Part shown: piece by piece, positions 55,265 to 64,000 of the stretch
Layout of the letters: each line of letters begins with the position of its first letter
Numbering within the stretch: position 1 is the stretch's first letter
The notes under the pieces: generated by a model
Databases searched by the model: none
The model's input: the letters and a program-made list of their open reading frames with translations, nothing else
Told to the model about the DNA's origin: nothing
Program-made: the position numbers and the translations under genes
Source of the DNA: Cyanodermella asteris
Lineage: Eukaryota > Ascomycota > Lecanoromycetes > Ostropales > Stictidaceae
Length of the DNA: 64,000 bases
Reading direction: 5' to 3'
Assembly: GCA_900618795.1 (NCBI GenBank)
Contig: UYJD01000001.1
Coordinates: forward strand, 358,790-422,789

Positions 55265-56322
55265 GACGTCGAGTGCGACCTGCGTTCCTGGACGGGCTCG
55301 ACGCGGACGACGAGGTCGTCGAGCTTGAGCATCTAGGACAGTATTCTGCTTGATGGTCTGGTCCGTAGAGGGTATAAGAGACTTACGACTAGCAGACCCG
55401 TTGCCGAAAGTCTATCGGGTGGGTACGCAACGCTGGGGATTCTGGAGGGCCGGTTTTGCGGTTCACCGTTGGCTTCCGACGCAGTGCGATATCCCGGAGT
55501 CGAATCGAATTTGGGCTACTCAACCATGGTACTGGCTATGTCTTTGCTGGTGAAGTCCAGCTAGACCGCGCTCGATGGCTTAGGCGGCTGACTGCAATGC
55601 CAGATTTCAAGGGCATTGCCGCCGCAGCTCGCGATACGATTTTACTCGGGTCCCACATATGGTCAATAAGCCTAGCTAGTTTATAAGATTCCATGTTGTC
55701 AATCGTGCCGAACCAAGGGCAGCGACGGCAACAGCTTCTGTGTCATCAGTATCCCTCTTCGTCCAGTGGAACGACCTCAGCAATGCCTGCATGACATGAG
55801 TTTGCCTGTCTGAGGCCCCCATTTCGGGTTGGTCACATGTCAGTTTGCATATCTGTTCATCTCCTGTCAAGTCAGTGACCATTCGATCCAAGAAGCTGTG
55901 CCTCTTGATGCATAATTGACAACACAATGCGTGGCGGAAAAGATATGCAGGAAAAATGCCGGTGCCTCCTCTGATTTCGTGATTAATTTCTGCGAGATCA
56001 GTGGCACGTACCAAGGACGTATATAGCACGCATGAGGTGTCGAAGCCACTGAATGTCGGTATCACATATCTGGAGAAGCCGATTGTCGGGGTTCTACTTG
56101 GTGGGATCCCTGGACGGTGCTTGACATGCAAGGATGTCACTCAGCTTTGTCTGTGATCAGATGTCTCGAATGGCGCTCTCTGATCTGTTACGCAGTTGGT
56201 AGGTCTCGTTCTTCTTTTTCTTCTTCTTCTAATACTAAAGCTACGCTTTCAGCTATCCATATCAGTAGTCTCACAGATATATTGGATAGTTTCGACAGAC
56301 ATACCCACATAAGTGCTTCGGT
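55265..56322. other. Intergenic upstream of ABZ1
   Basis: Holds the ABZ1 promoter. No gene is recognised; the minus-strand frame 55676-56140 shows no family features. A CTT-rich patch lies at about 56208-56230. Confidence 0.4.
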
Positions 56323-56323
56323 A

Positions 56324-56831
56324 CAGTGTCGCAAGCATGTTTTTTGCACACCCCCTTCAGCAACTTGGCGTCGCTTGTTTTGTTTTAGCTCCCGTACGTT
56401 GATCGGCCTCTCACGATTAGTGACCTCTCTTCTCTATTAGGTAAAGCGTTAACGCGTTAAACTTGGTACACGGGAAGCGTGATGGAGGTGTGCAATAAAC
56501 ATCCCTGCGACACTGAAGTAACGAGCTCAAAGAAGCAACATAGTATCGAAATTGCGCTAGGCCCCTTTAGTTCAAAGTCGCCAAGTTTTGGCCACTTGGA
56601 TCTAAAGGGGCCTAGCGTGGTGTCGAAGCTGGACTCTCCGCGACAGGAATCCAACTTGATAGCATTCAACGTATGTCTTAGCGTTTCCGAAGTACTATCG
56701 TAGGGATGTTTTTTGCACACCTCTAGAGAGATCACCAATCATTAGAGACCGATCAACGTGCGGGAGCTAAAATAAAAACAATAACGCCAAGGTGCTGAAG
56801 GGGGTGTGCAAAAAACCTCCCTGCGACACTG
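56324..56831. mobile_element. Compound inverted-repeat (MITE-like) element
   Basis: Copy A (56324-56515) begins CAGTGTCGCAAGCATG and ends GCGACACTG; its own ends are 32-bp inverted repeats matching at 28 positions. Copy B (56693-56831) is a shorter version of the same sequence in inverted orientation, with a deletion of about 50 bp and a decayed left end. The outermost ends, CAGTGTCGC and GCGACACTG, are each flanked by TA (56322-56323 and 56832-56833). Between the copies lies a 169-bp core (56521-56689) flanked on both sides by AAGTA (56516-56520 and 56690-56694). The core contains a perfect 16-bp inverted repeat (CGCTAGGCCCCTTTAG at 56555-56570 and its complement at 56602-56617). No transposase is encoded. 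It could be two MITEs with a nested insertion or one foldback element. Confidence 0.6.
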
Positions 56832-56833
56832 TA

Positions 56834-57542
56834 TTCAAGTGCCTTCCTCAGCCGGCCTGATGTGAGAACAGAGATTTCCCAGATGGTACTTAGGACGCCA
56901 CTAAGCTTGCTGAGTCAGCTCGGGCTGAACCCTGGTCGTGTCTTCCACCTGCCCGTTGTCAACGTTTCCTCCAACCTTTTGCTATGTTAAAGTCAGGCAT
57001 CCTTCGTTGTTTGTTGAAGAGCTCAAGGTTGTCCCGCTTTGTATTCTGTCCCTGTCTGCCATGACATGGGGAGTCTCCTATTGTACGTGGGTCGTACAAG
57101 TCTTGGTCTCATTATTCATCTGTACCATCGTCATCAACCGCGCATGGCTTTGAGCTCGACCTCCGAGACCGGGCTACAGGCCTTTTCTACACCAATTCTT
57201 CACGCTTGGCACTCAGGAACGGAATCCGACGAGCCAGTTGTGTCGACATGCTTTCGGTCACCCTGTGACATCGACCGTATCCGCCTTCTCATTCGTCAAT
57301 TTGTCGTCGCTTTTAGCTCAAGACTTGCTGAGCCAGACTTGCACGCTCATTTTCGACCGATCTAAGCCATGATGTTACCAACAGTCTCCGAGTCTACTTT
57401 TGTCTTGACAAGGATGCTCGTGCCCTCCGTCCGCCTGCTCAAATGCTCGCTACAGCAGTCGATGCTATTTAAGCGCCGGCCCACTTCGTTCATTCCTGTT
57501 GCCTGAGTTTCTATTCGTCTTGTGTTTCTCATTTCACTGCCT
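56834..57542. other. Upstream region of the DHA1 transporter
   Basis: No gene is seen. TATTTAA at 57466-57472, about 70 bp before the ATG, is a TATA candidate. Confidence 0.4.
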
Positions 57543-59418
57543 ATGACCCGTAACGTCATTAGAACCACGATGCCTTCGGTCAGTGAAGAAGGCACCGCGG
57601 CCCTTAGCAGTCGTCGACTTAGCGCTGCGCCAACTATGTCCAACCACAATCCGCGCCGCGCTCTTGAGCAGTACCCATCCCGACCCAATGCCGAGGCTTC
57701 AGACGTCCTTGACCTGCCTTATCGCGTTGTCAGCGCCGATGCTGACATGGGAGAATACACCGAGGAGACTGCCGGTGGTCTGATCGCGAAGAGATCCATC
57801 TCAAGAGCCCCCAACGGTAAACAGCACATCGAAGAGCACGAGCTCGTCACCTTCACAATCAACGACAAAGAGAATCCCAAGAACTGGACCAAGGCAAAGA
57901 AGTGGTGGATAACAATGGTCGTCGCGTTCACCTGTTTCGTCGTCGCGCTTAACAGTGCTGTCATCACCGCAGATCTCGAAGGTGTCAGCGCTGAATTCAA
58001 CGTGAGCGAGGAGGTCAGCTTGCTCACAATCACCATGTTCTTAATCGGTTTCGGGACCGGTCCTCTTTGTCTCGCCCCCGCCAGTGAGCTTGCAGGACGC
58101 AAACCCGTATACGTGATCACTTTGGCCTTAGCTGTCATCTTCGAGATACCTTGCGCTCTCGCGCCCAACATCGGAACTCTGCTGGTGTGCCGGCTGATAG
58201 ACGGCATCGCCTTCTCCGCACCTATGACTCTGGTAGGAGGGACTCTTGCGGACATGTGGAGCACGGAAGAACGAGGAATACCAATGGCAGCTTTCAGTGC
58301 GGCTCCATTCTCGGGTCCCGCTGTAAGTGTAGTCTCAACACTATTGTGAAGTATCACACTGACTGATTGCAGATTGGACCTCTGATCGGAGGCTATCTTG
58401 CGGAGGCCAAAGGCTGGCGGTGGCTTTATTGGATACAGCTCATCATATCCGGCTTCTGCTGGATACTGATCGCGTTCACTGTTCCAGAGACGTATACGCC
58501 CACCTTGCTCACCCGCCGCGCCGCAAAGCTTCGGAAGGATACAAACGATTCGAAATACACCACCGAACGGGAGCTTGACCCCCGCCCTCTTGGCGAACAG
58601 CTCCGCATATTTCTTGTCCGGCCGCTTGCCTTGCTGTTCCGCGAGCCCATCGTCTTCCTGCTCTCGCTATATGAGCGTCCGTACGTACAACTATATCCTC
58701 TCCTTCCGATAGAATGCTTGGCTGACGATTCTGCACAGTTTATGGTCTACTATACCAATGTTTTATTGCGTTTCCGATAGTCTACGGCGATGGCAAAGGG
58801 TGGTCGGCCGGAAGCACGGGCCTCATGTTCATCCCCATCGCCATCGGTGTGGTGGCCTCGGCGTTCTGCTCACCACTCGTCAACAAGCACTACCTATCTC
58901 TCTGCGCACGAGCCCCAAATGGCAAACCGCCTCCCGAGGCAAGGCTGATTCCGATGATGTTCTCATGTTGGTTCATCCCAATAGGTCTCTTCATCTTTGC
59001 GTGGACGTCGTATCCGGAGGTGAGTTACTGGGGGCCCATGATGGGTGGCTTTCCGGTTGGGTTTGGATTCATTTTCCTGTACAACAGCGCGAACAACTAT
59101 CTGGTAAGTTGCAACGGGCCACGAATGCGAGTTTGTGGGACTAACAGACTACTTCAGGTCGATACATATCAACATTTGGCCGCGAGTGCGCTGGCTGCGA
59201 AGACGTTCATCAGGAGTCTCTGGGGAGCGAGCGTGGTGCTCTTCACGATTCAGATGTGGAATCGCCTGGGGTATGAGTGGGCGGGCAGTCTCTTGGCATT
59301 TATCAGCCTTGCGTGTTGTGCCATACCGTTTGCGTTCTATTTCAAGGGCGCGAAGATTCGGCAAAGGAGTCGTTTTGCGTTTGCAGACGAGGAGGTTGAA
59401 GTGAAAGGTGCAGTCTGA
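57543..59418 (+). CDS. MFS drug:H+ antiporter, DHA1 (12-helix) family
   Basis: Exons are 57543-58322, 58373-58676, 58739-59103 and 59158-59418, giving 569 residues; Met10 (57570) may be the true start. The introns are 50, 62 and 54 nt. The second donor (GTCCGT) is weak but is the only site giving the right phase. A cytosolic N-terminus of about 115 residues ends in [15 protein letters not shown], the standard lead-in of fungal DHA1 exporters. Then come helix 1, the motif [20 protein letters not shown], motif-C-like [23 protein letters not shown] across intron 1 and, in the second half, [20 protein letters not shown] and [21 protein letters not shown]. It exports drugs or metabolites at the plasma membrane; the substrate is unknown. 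No biosynthetic genes lie beside it. Confidence 0.9.
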
Positions 59419-59920
59419 TGATGTCAGGGAGTCTATCAGAGAACCACGAATATGAATTGTGACACAGTCATGACTGCCTTCATCCAAAGCATCCCAGCCT
59501 CTAGGCCGGGGGGGTTGACGTGGCCTTGAGTCTGACCTGGAAATCTGGAACGACGATGCGAAACTGACTGTCACGCGCTTCGACTTGCGTATGCGTGCAA
59601 GCCGTCGTCCCGCAACAGGAATTTGCAAGGCGTAGAGTATCGGCGGTCTGTCGTGCTAGTGCGGGCGACATATGTGAAGGGAAGTCTGGGAGTGGTCTGG
59701 ATGCTGGCGCACTTCTGGATGCTAGCATACTTCTGGAGGCTAGCATACTTCTGGATGACCTGACACGACCGTCCCATTCGGTCCAATCGTCCGGTACAAC
59801 GCCGCCCGCTAATGTGTGACTTGCGCCCGAGAGGTACCCGGTGGGTTCATCCATCAGTATATGAAACCCAAAACGACTCCAGGGCAGTTATCTCGAAGCT
59901 CTATCATTCTCTCCTTCTCG
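59419..59920. other. Intergenic with 18-bp repeats
   Basis: Holds the 18-bp tandem repeat listed at 59697-59758; no gene is seen. Confidence 0.4.
59697..59758 (+). repeat. 18-bp tandem repeat, about 3.4 units
   Basis: Units CTGGATGCTGGCGCACTT, CTGGATGCTAGCATACTT and CTGGAGGCTAGCATACTT are followed by the partial CTGGATGA. Successive units differ at one to three positions. Read on the minus strand they give a six-residue (S)RSMLA repeat within a chance-like frame. Confidence 0.85.
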
Positions 59921-59930
59921 TATATATATA
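59921..59930 (+). promoter_or_regulatory. TA-run, candidate TATA for the small membrane protein
   Basis: TATATATATA lies 130-139 bp before the ATG at 60060, or directly against the upstream ATG at 59931. Its place would suit the downstream start. Confidence 0.3.
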
Positions 59931-60059
59931 ATGCCATCTCCGTCCACCTCGGCATGCAAACGGAGACAGCAACGCCTTGATAAACCAGAAAATTTGGGAC
60001 CTCAGTTCTACCAAGCAACACAGGCTCGACAATCGACTCAATCGTTGACAACCCTTCCA

Positions 60060-60377
60060 ATGGACATTTCGCTTGAAGCTCTTTTGGCGCTGCTAGCTCT
60101 GCTGGTCATGCTCGTTCCCTTCGCACTCTACATCGGCCGCATGTTTCACCGGCATTGCCTGCGATGCCTTCAACGGCGTCGCAGTCCTACGAGCCTGCGC
60201 GCTTCGCCTGCACTTTACCCTGAACCTGGCCTGCCTCGAAGCACATTGCGCCCGAGCCTCATTATAGCACCGTCACCACTGGCCATCACCGGTCTTCTCG
60301 AAGAGGGAGCGGTATACGAGCTGCATCGCGCCCACGTTCATTCGCCAGAGTGCTTGCCATCGCGACTGTCGGGATAA
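60060..60377 (+). CDS. Small hypothetical single-helix membrane protein
   Basis: A 105-residue frame from the Met at 60060; the frame is also open from an ATG at 59931, giving 148. A strong hydrophobic helix lies at residues 4-25 (LEALLALLALLVMLVPFALYI), followed by a basic Arg/Cys/His-rich stretch (GRMFHRHCLRCLQRRR) and a Pro/Ser/Leu-rich tail. The pattern is a signal-anchor with a cytosolic tail. No family is recognised and the gene is isolated; a TATA-like run lies upstream. Coding status is uncertain. Confidence 0.35.
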   Translation: MDISLEALLALLALLVMLVPFALYIGRMFHRHCLRCLQRRRSPTSLRASPALYPEPGLPRSTLRPSLIIAPSPLAITGLLEEGAVYELHRAHVHSPECLPSRLSG

Positions 60378-61415
60378 TAGACGTGAATTCCTTTGACAAT
60401 GGAATCTCGCAACCGGGATGGTCATACGGCTCACTCTTTACTTCCGGCGGGTCGAGGATCGGAAGAGATCTGCTTACTAAGCAGCGGGGCTGGATGACGG
60501 TCAACGGGTCAAGGGGGGTCTCAACGGGGGGAACGCGGTCGCTGACGGTACACCGTGTAGCCCTGCAATTCAATTGCCACGGAAGAGGGAGGAAAGAAGT
60601 GGATGCCGTTAGCCTGGTCGGCCACTTGCCTGGCCAAGTACCTCGCCATACCCAAGTTGATTATGTCGCTAAATACCTAGCTAAGCATACAGACAAGCAC
60701 CTAGCGGAGTATCTAGCTGAGCAGTCAACTAGATAGTCATATAGATACCTAGCTCACTATCCAAATGAGCACCCAAAAGCATCTCTGGAGAAGTATTGAC
60801 ATCGGTCCTCCCATAGGCACATCGTGTGGCCCTTTTGGCTTATGACCTTATCGCGCTGTAGTCCGGCGGTGACTTTTTCCGCCCGCCCTGCCACCTATCT
60901 ACCTAATTGCCCAGCGAGTTGTCGTACCAGGTATAAAGCGTACACACAAATCAGTGCCTACGTCAATATTGCAGCAGCCGCATATGATAGTAGGAAGATT
61001 TGAAAATGAGTCGACAGGCCGGCGGAGATTTATCGCTATGTTTCGCTTGCACAGATCATTTTGTCTCCTCTAAGCTCAGGCCATTCTTCAATGTGAACAA
61101 GTTTTTGTGCTCAACAAGTCCTGCACCCATGCGCCTCATTTAAGAAGGCAAAACTCAATGCTTGCTGAGTTCAAAGTCACGGCCAATGCCGAGGTAGTAA
61201 AATGAATGAGATTGGAAGCTGCCGAGCAATATAGCACAGTGGCTGTTGAACCCTTTGATCTTGATTTTGATGCGGAGAGATGCGAAAGAGAGTCAATATG
61301 CACCAAACATCGGGAGCATGGAAATATGCTCGAAATTCTCGATTACCAAGCTCGCATGCTACGGCTGTCCTGTACCTTCCTGCTCCCCCCCCCTCTTCGG
61401 CTGGTCCCCAGAGAC
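60378..61415. other. Intergenic with 12-bp minisatellite
   Basis: Apart from the repeat at 60612-60780 I see no gene. A 128-codon frame at 60350-60736 runs into the repeat. Confidence 0.4.
60612..60780 (+). repeat. Degenerate 12-bp minisatellite, locus 2 (about 14 units)
   Basis: Twelve-base units such as AATACCTAGCTA, AGCACCTAGCGG, AGTATCTAGCTG and GATACCTAGCTC show the same CTAGCTA core as the array at 1077-1220. The units read (K/E)YLA or KHLA in the one open frame, which ends at a TAG inside the array (60734-60736). The last units are weaker. Confidence 0.7.
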
Positions 61416-62231
61416 TTACCAGGCTTGCTCTTGGTCCTTCCTGATCACCAGGCCCTCTTGATGGTCCCTCTTGCCCTCCACAACATCTTTGACAAAATTT
61501 CCGCCAACCGAGGGCTCAATAGCGCCCATCTGCCTCAGTTTATCCGCTCCGATACCACCCAAGTTGGTGGCCAACATTCCAGGGCTGACCGCGAAAACCT
61601 TGACCGGATCGTTGCTCAGCGCACGATGCCACTCACGCATAGCCATATTCAATCCCGTCTTTGTTGACCTGTAGATCGTCGTCATTGCCGCCGGCTTCGG
61701 CCATCCCGCCTCAGGTGCCGCATTCAATCGGTCGAACATTGGTGTTCCTGACAGCGTCGTCTCATGCAGGCTGCTCGTTCCACTCGCGATGAAGAGCAAT
61801 CTCGGCGTGGTGATAGATTTCAGCAGCAGCGGGACGAAGGCCTCCGTCATGACCATGGTTCCCGCGACATTGACGTCCCAGGACTTGACCCACGCCTGTC
61901 GCTGTGTGAGCTTTCCGGCAGCAAGTTGCGTGTCGAAATTGGCACCGGCGTTGTTCACCAGGGAATCGAGGCGACCATAGCGGGAGGTCACATCGGCGGC
62001 TAGCGCGGATATTGATTCATCAGATTCGATGTCGATGGGTACTGCTTCCAGAATCGAAGTGGTGTTTGGGAGTTCGGACTTGAGCGATGCGATGGCGGCT
62101 TCGCCCTTCTTGACGTCGCGAGATCCGACCAGGATAGTGTAGCTGGTGGATGACTGGCAGAGTGCTTTGACAGTCTCGAGACCAAGGCCGGTGTTGGCGC
62201 CGGTGATAAGAATGATCGGGTTTGAAGACAT
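61416..62231 (-). CDS. Short-chain dehydrogenase/reductase (classical SDR)
   Basis: Single-exon, 271 residues from the Met at 62231. An upstream in-frame Met at 62282 would add 17 residues before the Rossmann start and is less likely. The cofactor site is TGANTGLG (residues 10-17), NNAG is at 93-96, and the catalytic triad is Ser150 (FIASGTSS), Tyr187 and Lys191 (YRSTK). SPGMLATNLGG after it is the usual SPGxxxT region. The substrate is unknown; the residue after the Gly motif and the SRD near 37-39 suggest NADP(H). The C-terminal end GLVIRKDQEQAW replaces a targeting signal. No neighbour links it to a pathway. Confidence 0.93.
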   Translation of the reverse strand: MSSNPIILITGANTGLGLETVKALCQSSTSYTILVGSRDVKKGEAAIASLKSELPNTTSILEAVPIDIESDESISALAADVTSRYGRLDSLVNNAGANFDTQLAAGKLTQRQAWVKSWDVNVAGTMVMTEAFVPLLLKSITTPRLLFIASGTSSLHETTLSGTPMFDRLNAAPEAGWPKPAAMTTIYRSTKTGLNMAMREWHRALSNDPVKVFAVSPGMLATNLGGIGADKLRQMGAIEPSVGGNFVKDVVEGKRDHQEGLVIRKDQEQAW

Positions 62232-64000
62232 GATGGGATAATGTTCGTGGGACAAGATTATCGGGCAATGTGCAATTGTCAAGTCGGACGATGTAATGCT
62301 CGCCTCAGGAGCTCACAAATGGATGGAGGCGGTAATAGAGTCGTGAGGGCATAGCTGGATCTTAAGTCCTGATCATGCCCCTCGGCGGCGTTTAGGATCT
62401 CCGCTTCGGTCCACCTGCGGCTGAACTTACCAACAATGGCGCACATGGCTTTCCACTGATCTTGCATCTATCCCACGTTACATCAGCCAGGCTAACAGTC
62501 GGGACCTTGTTTGACTTGGTTGAAACAATCCCTACTTGCTGCTAGACGATCTCGGAGGTCCGTATCGCCGTTGTTGTTGGTCGCGGGATTAAGCGACCTG
62601 CTTTGATTTGACAAGACTGCGATGACACAAGCAATCAGCGCGCTTAGTCATCGGATTGCCTCAATACCGCCGTTGCCAGCATTGTCCTTCGAGTTTTGAC
62701 GATAATTGCTTTTGACTGTCGTGTCGATCGAGTGGTTCGTATATTCGCTATGCTCTAACCTTCTTCACAGGTTCGGGAAGTGCTGCAAGCATCATCACTG
62801 ACCGAACAAGCTGCGACAAGAAGCGTTACGATTGTCAAATCTCGTACTTTCAGCAGCCGATGTCTTTGAAGTGAGCCAATTTCACCATGAGATCCACCGA
62901 TGCACTGTTTACTCTAGCACAGGCAAACATTGCATCCGAGTCACTACTCACAAGTATTTACTGGATCTCAGCTATGATGAAGGCCAGGCCGCTTTGGGAC
63001 CCACAACTTTGGGACAATGGTTTGCAGTATGGTGCACGCTTGGTTCTTACACCGAGGAGGCCGTCAGCCGCCTTCAGCTGTACTCGTCGGACTAGAACGT
63101 TAGAAGAAGATGTTGTATCCTCGAAACCTTCGACGTATATCTGAATGCTTCAGGTCTCTCGAGAAAGCTTTGATTTCATTGGGCCAGTGTATGACCTCTT
63201 CCGGGATTGGATCGCGCCAACCGACGCATTGCTCGAACGAATGGGTATATATCTCGTAGAATCACCCGGTCCTCAGCCCCAACGAGTGAGAGGCTCAGTC
63301 GAAATGAGCGAGATATCAATATGTCCGTTGGCTTTACTCAGGGCGTTCCTGTCAGCTTCACGGGCTGTGGGTATGCCGCCGAACTCTCTCAGAGAATGAG
63401 TAGGCGTGGCGACCCAGTGCTTGGGAAAGTCGGGCGAAGGATTCATATCGCTCTCATCGCACCGATTTTGGTTTCTGAGACTTACTCCCTCAACAAACAA
63501 GGTGAAACAACGAGCAATGATATCAAAATAAGGCTAATTCTGCTGGTTCCAGTTCTGCAAATCAAATGACAGATGGTGCAGGATTGTCTGGTGTGTGCTT
63601 GTGCTTTACATCGAACTGACCGCACATACAGTCCGCAGAGCTGGCATGCTGTGACAGCAGTTGAATTGCAGCTGCAACAAGCGAATGGTGCTGGCTGTAA
63701 ACAGCTCAACTTACAAAACGCTATCGGCCTTGGCGAGAGGCATTGCCTTCTCCTCTCTACCCCCAAGATCTTGAGGAGTCTTTCTTACTTAGTCTAGGCA
63801 TAGCAATCAGCGGAGTCCAGATCGCGACGGACCTCACCTTCACTGGCAAGGATGTCCACCAAGTTCAATGCCAACCATGGCGAAGCTTTCTACAATCCAG
63901 CCTCACATTCCGAGCTACTGTGTTCAAACATTGGAAGGAATTGGCCGTCTGGCGACGACAGCGAGCGTCCAGCCCATTCTGAGTCCACTCCCACCGGGAC
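62232..64000. other. Right edge without a recognisable gene
   Basis: Several overlapping frames of 60-120 codons (62832-63095, 63145-63399, 63207-63569, 63743-63982) show no domain or consistent splice model. The 62279-62467 minus frame (MQDQWKAMCAIVGKFSRRWT) looks protein-like but stands alone upstream of the SDR. Confidence 0.35.

Noticed and set aside
60350-60736. 128-codon ORF running into the 12-bp minisatellite
   Set aside because: The upstream part overlaps the small membrane protein in another frame and is not protein-like; kept only as a repeat observation.

Overview
The window is nuclear DNA of a filamentous ascomycete (Pezizomycotina). It carries many genes with short introns (about 45-105 nt, GTRNGT...AG, often with a CTAAC/CTGAC branch site), fungal-only families (Zn2Cys6 regulators, fungal rhodopsin-domain membrane proteins, UstYa/DUF3328, CRH transglycosylase, GH11 xylanase) and convergent or divergent single genes instead of operons. 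A dothideomycete is my best guess from overall style, but nothing in the sequence proves it. All splice models were built by eye and checked for reading phase.

Left edge (1-3.5 kb): the 3' half of a cytochrome P450, a broken Zn2Cys6 regulator and a broken UstYa-like oxidase. This trio looks like the decaying end of a secondary-metabolite cluster. A degenerate 12-bp minisatellite lies inside it. Then come housekeeping and cell-surface genes: a FHIT/HNT2 hydrolase, a GPI-anchored S41 protease, the splicing factor YJU2 and a JEN-type carboxylate permease. Two tandem rhodopsin-domain seven-helix proteins with identical intron phases follow at 15.8-19.9 kb.

Middle (23-45 kb): a CRIB-domain (Cdc42/Rac effector-like) protein, a 5.6-kb stretch with no recognisable gene, the GID-complex subunit FYV10/GID9, a USP-type deubiquitinase with an atypical Cys box, divergent from a Zn2Cys6 regulator, a small spliced ORF, a NADAR protein, an aldo-keto reductase and a POS5-like NAD(H) kinase with a mitochondrial-type leader.

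Right part (45-64 kb): a 96-bp palindromic TA-flanked MITE, a six-exon regulator joining a Zn2Cys6 DNA-binding domain to a DUF3425 domain, a divergent secreted GH11 xylanase, a broken third rhodopsin-domain gene, a CRH-type GH16 wall transglycosylase, the fused PABA synthase ABZ1, a compound inverted-repeat element of about 510 bp, a DHA1 drug:H+ antiporter, a second 12-bp minisatellite locus and a short-chain dehydrogenase. I saw no rRNA, tRNA or CRISPR. Many open frames in the gaps look like chance ORFs.
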